Source of the DNA: Scybalousia_A sp045221575
GTDB taxonomy: Bacteria > Bacteroidota > Bacteroidia > Bacteroidales > P3
DNA length: 64,000 nucleotides
Direction: 5' to 3'
Assembly (NCBI GenBank): GCA_045221575.1
Contig: JBGUWU010000012.1
Coordinates: 1 to 64,000 of the forward strand
The position numbers were made by a program, and so were the translations under genes. The notes beneath the pieces are model-generated. The model saw only the letters and a list, made by a program, of their open reading frames with translations. It was not told the origin of the DNA and did not search any database. The stretch's first letter is position 1. Every line of letters begins with the position of its first letter. Shown piece after piece: positions 33,261 to 41,817 of the stretch.

Positions 33261-33938
33261 ATGAAGAATAGATTTTGGATATTTATAATGGTATTGTTCG
33301 CATTCTCTTTTGTCGTTTCAGCACAAGAGAATGAAGAGACAGAAGCAATAAAGCCTTGGACTGATGTAATAACCAATGACCTTAATCCATCTGAATGGAA
33401 ATGGGATAAATCAAATGCTTCCCGCTTTAATATCAGAGGAGATTTTGATGGTGATGGTTTTGAAGAAAATCTTTATGAAGGGGCAACAGAGATTTTTTCT
33501 GATAATGACGAGATAACACCACTAAATCTTGACACCGACCTTGGCGTTTATTTTCTTGTGAATGAAGGAGATTTAGACGGAGATGGAGGAGATGAAATCT
33601 CATTAATGAGTGTTTATAGAGATTATTCTAATGTAAATTATTTCAGAATATATTCTTATACCGGAAACTCTTGGAGAGAGGTCTTTAATTGTAAGGTTCA
33701 TGAGTATGATTGTCCTAACTACAGACCTACAAAGGAAGAGGAAATGTTTTGTTATACATATAAGAAGAAAAATCACTTCAATATGAACAAAGTGGTTTTG
33801 AAACATCATGACGGAGTAATTGATATGATTGCAACTCACCCTAATGGCAGATACGCAATAGAACATATCAAGATAGTAAATAAACGTGCTGTCAAAAGAG
33901 AATGGGGAACAATAATAGAACCTCGTACAGATTTGTAA
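33261..33938 (+). CDS. Exported FG-GAP/EF-hand-like protein
   Basis: A 225-aa secreted protein. The ATG at 33261 gives a signal peptide (KNRFWIFIMVLFAFSFVVSAQ); upstream in-frame codons to 33222 are Asn/Lys-rich and overlap the parE end. Two acidic loops, GDFDGDGFEENLY (about residue 55) and GDLDGDGGDEISL (about 100), match the Ca2+-binding loops of FG-GAP/VCBS-type repeats. The C-terminal half has no recognised motif. It may be cotranscribed with parE (22 bp apart), though a functional link is not apparent. Confidence 0.65.
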   Translation: MKNRFWIFIMVLFAFSFVVSAQENEETEAIKPWTDVITNDLNPSEWKWDKSNASRFNIRGDFDGDGFEENLYEGATEIFSDNDEITPLNLDTDLGVYFLVNEGDLDGDGGDEISLMSVYRDYSNVNYFRIYSYTGNSWREVFNCKVHEYDCPNYRPTKEEEMFCYTYKKKNHFNMNKVVLKHHDGVIDMIATHPNGRYAIEHIKIVNKRAVKREWGTIIEPRTDL

Positions 33939-33978
33939 TTAAAATAACCTATTAATAAAATAAATACAAAGAAATAAA

Positions 33979-34881
33979 ATGAAACACTTAGAAGAATTAA
34001 TCTCAGCTGCAAAAGCTGCACCAAGAAAACGTTTAGTTGCTGCATATGCAAACGATTCTCACACAATAGGAGCTACTTCTCGTGCTATTGACTTAGGCAT
34101 AGTAGATGTAACACTTGTGGGAGATATAGACACAATAAAAAAAGTTTGCCAAGAAGAAGGCATAGATGTAAATAAGTTTGAACTTGTACAAGAAGCTAAC
34201 GAAGCTAAAGCTGCAGCAAAAGCTGTTGCTCTTATCAACGAAGGTAAAGGACAAATTCTTATGAAAGGTCTTTGCTCAACAGACAAATATATGAGAGCCG
34301 TTCTTAATAAAGAAAACGGACTTATGCCCGCTGGAAAACCTGTCCTTTCTCACGTTTCTGTTTTTGAAATACCTACTTATCACAAACTATTAATAACTTC
34401 TGACGTTGCTGTTATCCCTGCTCCAGATTTCAAACAAAAGACAGCTATCGTTAATTATGTTATCAACACTGCTCATACTCTTGGAATAGAATGTCCAAAA
34501 GTTGCTATGATATGTGCAACAGAGCAAATGCTTACAGGTATGCCTGCTTGCGTTGATGCTGCTTTGATTGCAACAATGAACAAACGTGGTCAAATAAAAG
34601 GTGCTATCGTTGATGGACCTTTGGCTATGGACGTTGCTATTGACAAAGAATCTGCACAAATAAAGAAACTTGATTCAGAAGTTGCAGGTGATGCAGACTG
34701 TTTAGTATGGCCATTCATTGAAGCAGGTAATGTATTCTACAAAACAGCTACTAAGTTTGCAGGAGCAGAATTGGCAGCAATGGTAGTAGGAGCAAAAGTT
34801 CCTTGTATCCTTTCTTCAAGAGGCGATTCAGTACAAACAAAAACATACTCTATAGCACTTGCTGCTTTGAGTGCAAAATAA
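33979..34881 (+). CDS. ptb: Phosphate butyryltransferase
   Basis: A 300-aa phosphotransacylase of the PTA/PTB family, exchanging CoA and phosphate on butyryl-CoA or related acyl-CoAs. Typical stretches are AAAKAVALINEGKGQILMKG, LSHVSVFEIPTYHKLL and SDVAVIPAPDFKQK. The family distinction from Pta rests on length (about 300 aa versus about 330 or more) and overall pattern. In many Bacteroidetes ptb sits directly before buk; here the downstream neighbour is a PAS-like gene after a strong terminator, so buk must be elsewhere. Confidence 0.85.
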   Translation: MKHLEELISAAKAAPRKRLVAAYANDSHTIGATSRAIDLGIVDVTLVGDIDTIKKVCQEEGIDVNKFELVQEANEAKAAAKAVALINEGKGQILMKGLCSTDKYMRAVLNKENGLMPAGKPVLSHVSVFEIPTYHKLLITSDVAVIPAPDFKQKTAIVNYVINTAHTLGIECPKVAMICATEQMLTGMPACVDAALIATMNKRGQIKGAIVDGPLAMDVAIDKESAQIKKLDSEVAGDADCLVWPFIEAGNVFYKTATKFAGAELAAMVVGAKVPCILSSRGDSVQTKTYSIALAALSAK

Positions 34882-34890
34882 AATCAACAG

Positions 34891-34938
34891 ATAAGGACTT
34901 TAAGAGTTATAAGACTTTTAAAGTCCTTATTTTTTTTA
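34891..34938 (+). terminator. Rho-independent terminator after ptb
   Basis: ATAAGGACTTTA pairs with TAAAGTCCTTAT (34891-34930) and is followed by eight Ts. Confidence 0.9.
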
Positions 34939-34969
34939 ACATCTACCTTACTTTTTAATATTTTATATT

Positions 34970-35317
34970 ATGGAACACTGGGCTAACGGATTAGAACAAG
35001 TTGCTATAACTGTTACAGATGAAAACGGAGACTTTATAGATTTAAACACACACTCAAAACGTGTTAATCTAAAATCTATAGACGAAAACCTTATTGGTAA
35101 AAATATTATGGGTTGCCACAATGAGCGTTCTAAGGCAATAATAAATAATATGATGACCAATAAAGCAACTAATGTTTATACCATACAAAAGAAAGGTCAA
35201 AAGAAACTTATCTACCAAGCACCTTGGTTTAAAGAAGACGGAAGTTTTGGAGGTTTAGTGGAATTATCTTTAGTTATTCCTTTTGAAATGCCTCATTACA
35301 ATAGAGATAAACAATAA
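34970..35317 (+). CDS. Single PAS-like domain protein
   Basis: A 115-aa soluble protein with the shape of one PAS domain: N-terminal strand VAITVTDENGDFIDLN, the central LIGKNIMGCHNERSKAIINNM helix region and C-terminal strands KKLIYQAPWFKEDGSFGGLVELSL, a typical PAC ending. The CHNERSK stretch is like the small PAS proteins linked to FMN or haem sensing, but no ligand can be assigned. It has no output domain. The nitrilase gene begins 8 bp later. Confidence 0.65.
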   Translation: MEHWANGLEQVAITVTDENGDFIDLNTHSKRVNLKSIDENLIGKNIMGCHNERSKAIINNMMTNKATNVYTIQKKGQKKLIYQAPWFKEDGSFGGLVELSLVIPFEMPHYNRDKQ

Positions 35318-35325
35318 GCTTCTCT

Positions 35326-36090
35326 ATGAAAATAGCATTGATACAGACAGAGATAAAAGATTTTTGTATTGAAGACAACTATCAATGCTTTAAATCCTTG
35401 TTAAGTAAAATAGATTCTGACACTGATTTAGTCGTATTGCCTGAGATGTTTATCACAGGCTTTGTTTCTGATATTTCTCTTGCAAAGGAAAGCAAAGAAA
35501 AAGGCTTATCTCTTATGAGGAACTTCGCAAACAAAAACAATATTGCCATAGACGGAAGCCTACTCGTTGAAGATAATGGCAAATATCTTAATCGTCATTA
35601 TTTTATTTCTACTGACAAAGAAGCATATTATGATAAGGTGCATCTTTTTTCTCTTTCCGATGAAGCCAAAGTTCTTTCAAAAGGAGAGAAAAAAAATGTT
35701 GTCATTTCTTATAAAGATTTAAATATCAAGATACTTACCTGTTATGATTTGCGATTTCCTTTATCTTCCATGAACGCTTACAACGGTAAATTTCTTTATG
35801 ATTTGCTTATCTATGTTGCTTCTTGGCCACAAAGCAGAAAAGAACAATGGCTCACACTCTTAAAAGCCCGTGCAATAGAAAATCAAAGTTATGTTATAGG
35901 AGTTAATCGTGTGGGTGAAGACGCAAATAAAATAAAATATTCGGGCGATAGTTGCATCATAAACACAAAAGGCGAACAATTAACTCCAAATAAAATTATT
36001 GAAAATCAAATCTTTTACTTTTCAATAGACAAAAATGATTTAGATAAAAGAAGACAAAAATTTCCTACCTACTTAGATTGGCCGCTATAA
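35326..36090 (+). CDS. Carbon-nitrogen hydrolase (omega-amidase/YafV type)
   Basis: A 254-aa nitrilase-superfamily amidase. The catalytic triad is present: Glu in VVLPEMF, Lys in YDKVHLF and Cys in LTCYDLRFP. The following WPQSRKEQWLTLLKARAIENQ is typical of the YafV/Nit2 branch, whose members hydrolyse alpha-ketoglutaramate. Substrate assignment is by family only. Probably co-transcribed with the PAS-like gene. Confidence 0.88.
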   Translation: MKIALIQTEIKDFCIEDNYQCFKSLLSKIDSDTDLVVLPEMFITGFVSDISLAKESKEKGLSLMRNFANKNNIAIDGSLLVEDNGKYLNRHYFISTDKEAYYDKVHLFSLSDEAKVLSKGEKKNVVISYKDLNIKILTCYDLRFPLSSMNAYNGKFLYDLLIYVASWPQSRKEQWLTLLKARAIENQSYVIGVNRVGEDANKIKYSGDSCIINTKGEQLTPNKIIENQIFYFSIDKNDLDKRRQKFPTYLDWPL

Positions 36091-36200
36091 GTTTTATTCT
36101 ACGTTAAAATATCTTTTAAAAAGAACTGCCACTACCCTTTTATCTTTCACCAATCTTCTTTTTCTTCACGCCAAATCAAGATTTCATGTCAAAAAAAAAC

Positions 36201-36240
36201 TAAAAAAACAAAAGCGGTCTTCTATCAAATAAAAGACCGC
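36201..36240 (-). terminator. Rho-independent terminator of the DUF4465-like gene
   Basis: GCGGTCTTTTATT... pairs back as AAGACCGC (36214-36240), and leftward transcription then meets TTTTGTTTTTTT. Confidence 0.85.
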
Positions 36241-36284
36241 AAAGAAATAAAAACACTATTTATTATGAGAAAACAATAAATATT

Positions 36285-37931
36285 CTATTTCACAATCAAT
36301 TTCTTTGTTTCAAGCTTTTTACCGCTGATTATCTTAACGAAATAAGTACCTTTTAAATCGTTGGTGTTTATTGTGTTAGTTGGATTTGTTAATTGTTGTT
36401 GTCTAACAAGTCTTCCTTGCATATCAAATATCTGTAGAGTTGAAGGAGCATCAACTTCTATTGTAACAAAATCTTGTGCAGGATTAGGATAAAGGTTAAA
36501 CTTCAAATCATTAGCAGATACCTCATTAATAGAAGAACCACTTTCTGAATCATTATAAGTAAATACATCTAAACAGAAGTAATTTGAGATCCAACCATCA
36601 TTACAATCAATAGAAAATACTATCTTGCTAACTTCTCCTAAAGATGATAAATCAAAATAACGCCAATCTTGTATATTAGCTACATTATTATTTACATCAT
36701 AAAGATATATCTCTGTAGAATTAGTAGGAGCGTTATTTTCATTATAACCTGTTGCTATTATTTTAAAGTAAAGGTTTTCTGTTGCAGAAACTTCTAAATC
36801 TTCATAAGCAGCCAAAGACTTAACAACATAAACTCCCATTGGGAAGAAAGTTCCATTGTCAGTCTTCTTCACAATATTATGTTCTGCTGTAGTAAAGTTA
36901 TACGCATCATAATAAGCGTGAAGATATGTTTTTCCTAAACCGTCAATAGCATATTCTGGTGCAGATGTATAGTAAGCAGTTTGATTAGTACTGTTTCCTG
37001 TTGCTGTAGTGTCATCTGTTATATTACTTGCTCCGAATCCCATAGCCATAAACCAATCCCAATCTGCCATATAAAAACCTGTACCAAGGAAATTCAAACC
37101 TCTTGAGATATGATTCTTAGTGTAAATTCCATCTTCCAAATTATCATAATTGCTTATCATATCTACTATTTCGTATGAATTAAAATCTGCAAGCAATTCA
37201 TTGTCTTCAAAATCTGCTACCTTATAAGGTGTTCCTCCGTTTATAACTCCTACACCTGTAACATCAAAACCTTGAGAATAAGTTGGCCAAGATACTCCAT
37301 CGTAAATAATATTTCCATAAGTATCTGTACTAACTCCATTGATAACATCAACTAAACGAACAAAACGAATATTGTTTTTATCTAACAAATCATTATCTGC
37401 TATGTCGCTTAAATCAAAACCAACGCCCCAACCTAACTCATATTTACCAGCAAGATTATTATAATGTTCTGCTGTTCTTCCTTCTGCCATATCATCAGGG
37501 TTATGATAAGAAGTGCTATTACAAGGAAAACGGAAGAAATTAACTCCGTCAGAACTTACCTCTACAAATGCTAACTCTAAAAATGTTGGTCCCCAAGCAT
37601 TCTCAAAAACAACAAAATCCTTACCTTCTCCATTAATAATAGGACGGTCAAATGTTATAAGAGCATCACCGCCTTCTCCTAAAGAAATAGCAGTAAGTGT
37701 TGTTGAATCTGGTTTTCCTACAGCCATATAAGCTTTACCATAATCTACTATTCTTTCATCGCCATAATCCCAAAAGCCTCTATTTACTTCTACTCCTATT
37801 GCCCAAGAGATTATTCTTTCGTCATCTTGACTAATTGCTTGACAACCTTCCGTGCCAACGGCTCCATCATACTGAGCCATCATATTAAATCCTAATACAA
37901 GTAAGGATACAAAAAAAATACTTTTCTTCAT
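36285..37931 (-). CDS. Cobalamin-riboswitch-controlled secreted protein (DUF4465-like) with T9SS sorting domain
   Basis: A 548-aa exported protein: signal peptide 1-19 (ending MMAQ); an N-terminal module (about 20-235) with FVVFENAWGP and AFVEVSSDGVNF, as in surface proteins of corrinoid loci; a DUF4465-like beta module (about 245-455, with GTGFYMADWDWFMAMGF); and a type IX secretion C-terminal domain (about 470-548, LYPNPAQDFVTIEV, then FDMQGRLVRQQ and GTYFVKIISGKKLETKKLIVK split by turns). It should be displayed or released at the surface. The cobalamin riboswitch upstream and the family context suggest corrinoid capture. No BtuB-type receptor lies next to it. Confidence 0.85.
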   Translation of the reverse strand: MKKSIFFVSLLVLGFNMMAQYDGAVGTEGCQAISQDDERIISWAIGVEVNRGFWDYGDERIVDYGKAYMAVGKPDSTTLTAISLGEGGDALITFDRPIINGEGKDFVVFENAWGPTFLELAFVEVSSDGVNFFRFPCNSTSYHNPDDMAEGRTAEHYNNLAGKYELGWGVGFDLSDIADNDLLDKNNIRFVRLVDVINGVSTDTYGNIIYDGVSWPTYSQGFDVTGVGVINGGTPYKVADFEDNELLADFNSYEIVDMISNYDNLEDGIYTKNHISRGLNFLGTGFYMADWDWFMAMGFGASNITDDTTATGNSTNQTAYYTSAPEYAIDGLGKTYLHAYYDAYNFTTAEHNIVKKTDNGTFFPMGVYVVKSLAAYEDLEVSATENLYFKIIATGYNENNAPTNSTEIYLYDVNNNVANIQDWRYFDLSSLGEVSKIVFSIDCNDGWISNYFCLDVFTYNDSESGSSINEVSANDLKFNLYPNPAQDFVTIEVDAPSTLQIFDMQGRLVRQQQLTNPTNTINTNDLKGTYFVKIISGKKLETKKLIVK

Positions 37932-38004
37932 AGTTATTACTATTTTATTTTATAAATTTCTATTATAGGAAACGAAACTTGATATGTAATTACTTTGAAG
38001 AAAA

Positions 38005-38040
38005 GTAAAAAAAATAACAAACAACATCTTTTTTTGTTAT
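38005..38040 (-). terminator. Riboswitch expression-platform terminator
   Basis: In leftward sense ATAACAAA pairs with TTTGTTAT (38040-38014), followed by about eight Ts. It lies between the aptamer and the start codon, so attenuation of transcription is the likely mode of control. Confidence 0.65.
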
Positions 38041-38074
38041 ATCCTAACCCTCGAAGATAACTAACAAATTTCGC

Positions 38075-38245
38075 TTCATCATGGCAGGTCTTCTGACTTA
38101 TCTCTTTTGAAACGCCTTCCCGTTAATAGTTATTTTCTCTTTCAACAGTGGCAATATGTTTCAAAACTTTTATGAGAAACACAGCAGCGGGACTGTATAG
38201 GATTCTCACCTACTTCCCTTTTAATTATTGAAGACATCTTCAATA
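38075..38245 (-). promoter_or_regulatory. Cobalamin (B12) riboswitch
   Basis: Read leftward, the conserved aptamer pieces occur in the right order: GGGAAGTAGGTGAGAATCC, ACAGTCCCGCTGCTGTG, GCCACTG, GGGAAGGCG, and AAGTCAGAAGACCTGCC at the 3' end. These match the core of the cobalamin riboswitch family. It lies in the 485-bp gap between rpmH and the DUF4465-like gene, which it precedes; binding of cobalamin is expected to switch that gene off. Confidence 0.93.
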
Positions 38246-38330
38246 AACCATAATTACGAATGCAAAATTATATATTTTATTTGAATACACAAAGAAAAAT
38301 TTGATAAAATAAAAAAAACATAAAAAAAAC

Positions 38331-38360
38331 TTGTCAAAAGAAAAAAAAGTATTACTTTTG
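38331..38360 (+). promoter_or_regulatory. rpmH: Promoter of rpmH
   Basis: TTG at 38331-38333, a 19-bp spacer and TACTTTTG at 38353-38360. Confidence 0.75.
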
Positions 38361-38416
38361 CACTCTGATTTTAGAGAGTATTTTTTAGAAGTAAAACAAG
38401 AAAAACATATATAGAG

Positions 38417-38563
38417 ATGAAAAGAACATATCAACCTCACAGAAGAAAAAGAGTAAATAAACACGGTTTTAGATTAAGAATGTCTACTACAAGTGGAAGA
38501 AAAATATTGAATGCAAGACGCAGACACGGAAGAAAAAAACTTACTGTTTCTGACGAAAGATAA
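38417..38563 (+). CDS. rpmH: 50S ribosomal protein L34
   Basis: A 48-aa, very basic protein starting MKRTYQPHRRKRVNKHGFR and ending KKLTVSDER. The MKRTYQP start and the HGFRxRMSTxxGRKIL core are diagnostic of L34 of the large ribosomal subunit. It has its own consensus promoter and terminator. The usual bacterial neighbours rnpA and yidD do not follow; rlmD is next. Confidence 0.97.
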   Translation: MKRTYQPHRRKRVNKHGFRLRMSTTSGRKILNARRRHGRKKLTVSDER

Positions 38564-38590
38564 TACATTCAGTAGTTTTATTTAAAATAT

Positions 38591-38627
38591 AGTGAGCAGT
38601 GATTATTTGTTACTGTTCGCTTTTTTA
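38591..38627 (+). terminator. Rho-independent terminator after rpmH
   Basis: AGTGAGCAGTGA pairs with TTACTGTTCGCT (three G-U pairs), followed by six Ts. Confidence 0.8.
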
Positions 38628-38669
38628 TTGTTCAATATAGGAGGATATATATATTAAAGGTTCTTTATC

Positions 38670-40088
38670 ATGAGAAAAAAGAAAGTCAATTACATTTTGG
38701 AAGATGTTTTAGTTGAGGATTTTGCAGCAGAAGGCAATGCTATTGTTAGACAAGATGACAAGGTTATCTTTGTTCCATACGTTGTTCCAGGAGATATTGT
38801 AGATATAGAAGTTTATAAACAGAAACACTCTTTTTGTTTAGCGAGAGTTAAAGCTATAAAACATTATTCCGATAAAAGAATAGAACTAAAATGTCCTCAT
38901 TTTACTTTCTGTGGTGGTTGTTCTTGGCAGATGCTTGACTACGAATGGCAGAAAAAATACAAACAACAACAGGTAGTAGATAACCTTCAACGTATTGGAG
39001 GCATAGATTGTTCAAATATTTCTACGATAGAAGGTTCTGATGATATATATTATTATAGAAATAAATTAGAATTTACTTTTTCATCTCGTGCCTGGAAGAA
39101 AGATTTTGTAAAAGGAGAAGAAGATGAACCTGCTCTTGGTTTTCATATTAGTGGTTTATTTGATAAAGTTCTACCAATAGAACATTGTGTTTTGCAGCCA
39201 TCACCTTCAAATGAGATTAGAAACTTTGTCAGAGATTATACTTTAAAAAAATCTATCCCTTATTATGATATAAGACAACATACTGGAATAATGCGTAATC
39301 TTATAATAAGAACAACGCAAGAAGGAAAAATAATGCTTATCGTTGTTTTTGCAGAAGAGAATATGGAAGTTATTAACGATGTTATGAATGCTATCTCTAA
39401 AGAATTTCCTCAAATAACCTCTCTTCAATATTGTATAAACACCAAGATGAACGACTCTCTTGGAGATCAAACATTTGTTGTCTATAAAGGAGAAGACCAT
39501 CTAATGGAATATATGCCTCGTTTTAAAGATGATAAAGCAAAACCTCTACAATTTAAAATACGTCCTAAGACATTCTATCAAACCAATCCTCCTCAAGCTC
39601 TTAAACTATATACTTTTGCTGCCGAGTTTGCAGATATTCAAAAAGATGATATTGTTTATGATTTATATACAGGAACAGGCACAATAGCAAACTTTGTAGC
39701 AAATAAAGCAAAAAAAGTTGTAGGAATAGAATATGTTGAAGATGCTGTTGAAGATGCAAAAATAAACAGTAAAGAAAACAATATAACAAATACTGTTTTC
39801 TATGCTGGAGATATGGCAAAAGTTCTAAATGAAGATTTTATCAAACAAAATGGAGAACCTAACATAATAATAACAGATCCTCCACGCAATGGTATGGCAG
39901 AAAGTGTAATAAAACAAATACTTAGCACTTCTGCTCGTAAAATAGTTTATGTTTCTTGTAATCCTGCTACTCAAGCACGTGATCTTAAACTTTTATCATC
40001 TAAATACAAGGTAACAAAAATACAACCTGTAGATATGTTCCCACACACTCATCATATAGAGAACGTTGTTCTTTTAATTAGAAATTAG
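38670..40088 (+). CDS. rlmD: 23S rRNA (uracil-C5)-methyltransferase RlmD-like
   Basis: A 472-aa RumA/TrmA-family enzyme that methylates a uracil of 23S rRNA using SAM. An N-terminal TRAM domain (about 1-65) is followed by the iron-sulfur Cys motif CPHFTFCGGCSWQ, the SAM site YDLYTGTGTIANFVA, ITDPPRNGM and the catalytic Cys in VYVSCNPATQARDL. The last codons (IRN-stop) are made of the AATTAGAAATTAG repeat that fills the following intergenic region. The exact target uridine is a family inference. Confidence 0.9.
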   Translation: MRKKKVNYILEDVLVEDFAAEGNAIVRQDDKVIFVPYVVPGDIVDIEVYKQKHSFCLARVKAIKHYSDKRIELKCPHFTFCGGCSWQMLDYEWQKKYKQQQVVDNLQRIGGIDCSNISTIEGSDDIYYYRNKLEFTFSSRAWKKDFVKGEEDEPALGFHISGLFDKVLPIEHCVLQPSPSNEIRNFVRDYTLKKSIPYYDIRQHTGIMRNLIIRTTQEGKIMLIVVFAEENMEVINDVMNAISKEFPQITSLQYCINTKMNDSLGDQTFVVYKGEDHLMEYMPRFKDDKAKPLQFKIRPKTFYQTNPPQALKLYTFAAEFADIQKDDIVYDLYTGTGTIANFVANKAKKVVGIEYVEDAVEDAKINSKENNITNTVFYAGDMAKVLNEDFIKQNGEPNIIITDPPRNGMAESVIKQILSTSARKIVYVSCNPATQARDLKLLSSKYKVTKIQPVDMFPHTHHIENVVLLIRN

Positions 40089-40290
40089 AAATTAGTAATT
40101 AGAAATTACGGATTAACGATTACGTCTTTAATCTCTATGCTTTACTGCCAGCGGAGGCTCTCCGAAATTTTCTTGCAGCAATTTAGCTGTTTTCTTCGAA
40201 GTCACCACAATTTCTTGCAGTAATTTGGCTGTCTTCTTCAAAGTCACCACAATTACTAATTTCTAATTTCTAATTTCTAATTAATCATAA
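40075..40290. repeat. Dispersed repeat element 1: two 42-bp cores with inverted TTAGAAA arms
   Basis: The left arm consists of ATTAGAA repeats (40075-40108) and the right arm of its inverse, TAATTTCTAATTTCTAATT (40253-40284). Between them two tandem 42-bp units begin TCTTGCAG at 40171 and 40213. The arms overlap the 3' ends of both rlmD and cinA. The same core occurs once at 61713-61754. Confidence 0.85.
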
Positions 40291-41518
40291 GTTTTAGTAA
40301 TAGAAAGAATGCATCATTGCTTACTCTATCCACAAAGTTTTCTCTTGTGGTGTGGTAACAAGTTGTATGAGTTTTGTATTCTCCATTCTTTTTCATAGCA
40401 CAAAGCCATATAGTTCCCACAGGTACATCTGTTCCATCTGAATTTGGACCAGCAAGTCCAGAAGTAGCAATAGCATAATCACTATTCATTAGTTGAAGCG
40501 TCCCTTTTGCCATTGCTATAACCGTTTCTTTGCTTACTGCATGATATTTATTTAATATCTCTTCTTCTACACCTAAAACAGAATGCTTTATATCATTACC
40601 ATATGCTACAATTCCTCCTTTAAAACAATTAGAAGCACCGCTAACAAGAGTTATTTGATGAGCAAGATTTCCTCCTGTACAACTTTCTGCAACAGCAAGT
40701 GTTGATTGTTTTCCAATTAAAACTTTATTTATTATTGTAGCAAGATTATCATCATCTTCACCAACAAGAAATTCTCCAACTATGCTTTTTAGTTCTTCTG
40801 TAAGATTATGTATTATCCTCTCCCCTTCTTGTCTTTCTCCTCCATGCAAAGATAATCTCAATCTAATCATTCCTCCATTTGGCAGATAAGCTAAAGAAAC
40901 TTTTTCCTTATCAAGCTTACTTTCAAAACCTTCTAACTTATCGGATAAAAAACTTTCAGATATTCCAGCAACAACAAGGTTTTTATCTATAATAGTTTGA
41001 GGATTATATTTTTTCAATAACAGTTCTACAACATCATTCATCATCTTCTGCATTTCAAAAGGAACTCCTGGCATAGAAATAACTGTTTTATTATCTTTTT
41101 CAAAAACCATTCCTGGTGCAGTTCCTACATTATTAAATATAGGATAGCAAGAAGTAGGAATAAATGCTTGAGAACGATTTGTTGATGTATAAGGAAGATT
41201 ACGTGAAGCAAAAAAACGTTCTACATGTTGGCTAATAGTTAGGTCTTCTTTTAACTCTCCACCAAATATTTCAGTTAGACAAACTTTAGTAATATCATCT
41301 TTTGTTGGTCCTAAGCCTCCTGTCAATAAAACAATATCTACTCTTTGCATAGCATCTAAAAGAGTATTTTGAATTGCTTGTTTATCATCAGAAATAACAC
41401 TTACTCTACTAACTAAGAAACCGTTTTTGTTTAGCAGTTTAGACATATAAGAACAATTTGTATTAACAACTTGTCCTATCAATAGTTCATCGCCTATATT
41501 TATTATCTCTACTTTCAT
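40277..41518 (-). CDS. cinA: CinA-like protein (competence/damage-inducible; NMN deamidase domain)
   Basis: A 413-aa protein starting at the ATG at 41518 (MKVEIINIGDELLIGQ); a more distal in-frame ATG at 41539 would add seven polar residues. The N-terminal molybdopterin-binding-like domain shows LLTGGLGPTKDD and SMPGVPFEMQKMM. The C-terminal PncC-type domain (about 255-410) has AVAESCTGGNLAHQIT and ATSGLAGPNSDGTDVPVG, as in nicotinamide-nucleotide amidases that recycle NMN. Its last codon and stop (ATT AAT TAG) run into the repeat arm. Confidence 0.92.
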   Translation of the reverse strand: MKVEIINIGDELLIGQVVNTNCSYMSKLLNKNGFLVSRVSVISDDKQAIQNTLLDAMQRVDIVLLTGGLGPTKDDITKVCLTEIFGGELKEDLTISQHVERFFASRNLPYTSTNRSQAFIPTSCYPIFNNVGTAPGMVFEKDNKTVISMPGVPFEMQKMMNDVVELLLKKYNPQTIIDKNLVVAGISESFLSDKLEGFESKLDKEKVSLAYLPNGGMIRLRLSLHGGERQEGERIIHNLTEELKSIVGEFLVGEDDDNLATIINKVLIGKQSTLAVAESCTGGNLAHQITLVSGASNCFKGGIVAYGNDIKHSVLGVEEEILNKYHAVSKETVIAMAKGTLQLMNSDYAIATSGLAGPNSDGTDVPVGTIWLCAMKKNGEYKTHTTCYHTTRENFVDRVSNDAFFLLLKLMIN

Positions 41519-41635
41519 AGCTTTGTATTGTTTTTGCAAAATTACAAAAAAAACATTTTCTACAATAAAGATTTATCCTATCGTTAGTTGATTGTTGTGT
41601 TCTTTCTTCCCTTTTGCGAAAAAGGATTAAAAACA

Positions 41636-41665
41636 TTGTCAGGTTAAAAATTTGTACTACTTTTG
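41636..41665 (+). promoter_or_regulatory. Promoter of tRNA-Ser
   Basis: TTG at 41636-41638, a 19-bp spacer and TACTTTTG at 41658-41665. Confidence 0.75.
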
Positions 41666-41678
41666 CAAAGTCAAAAAA

Positions 41679-41766
41679 GGAGAGATGCTCGAGTGGCTGA
41701 AGAGGCTCGCCTGGAAAGCGGGTAAGCGGCAAAACCGCTTCGGGGGTTCGAATCCCCCTCTCTCCG
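41679..41766 (+). tRNA. tRNA-Ser (anticodon GGA)
   Basis: A class II tRNA of 88 nt: acceptor arms GGAGAGA/TCTCTCC, anticodon loop CTGGAAA with GGA at 41713-41715, a long variable arm (AAGCGGCAAAACCGCTT) and T-loop GTTCGAATC. Discriminator G; CCA not encoded. Confidence 0.97.
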
Positions 41767-41770
41767 CTGA

Positions 41771-41813
41771 AAAAATAAAAGACTTTTTACTTAGGTAAGA
41801 AGTCTTTATTTTT
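41771..41813. terminator. Terminator between tRNA-Ser and the RsmI-like gene
   Basis: AAAATAAAAGACTT pairs with AAGTCTTTATTTTT; A and T runs on both sides allow use from either direction. Confidence 0.8.
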
Positions 41814-41817
41814 GTTC

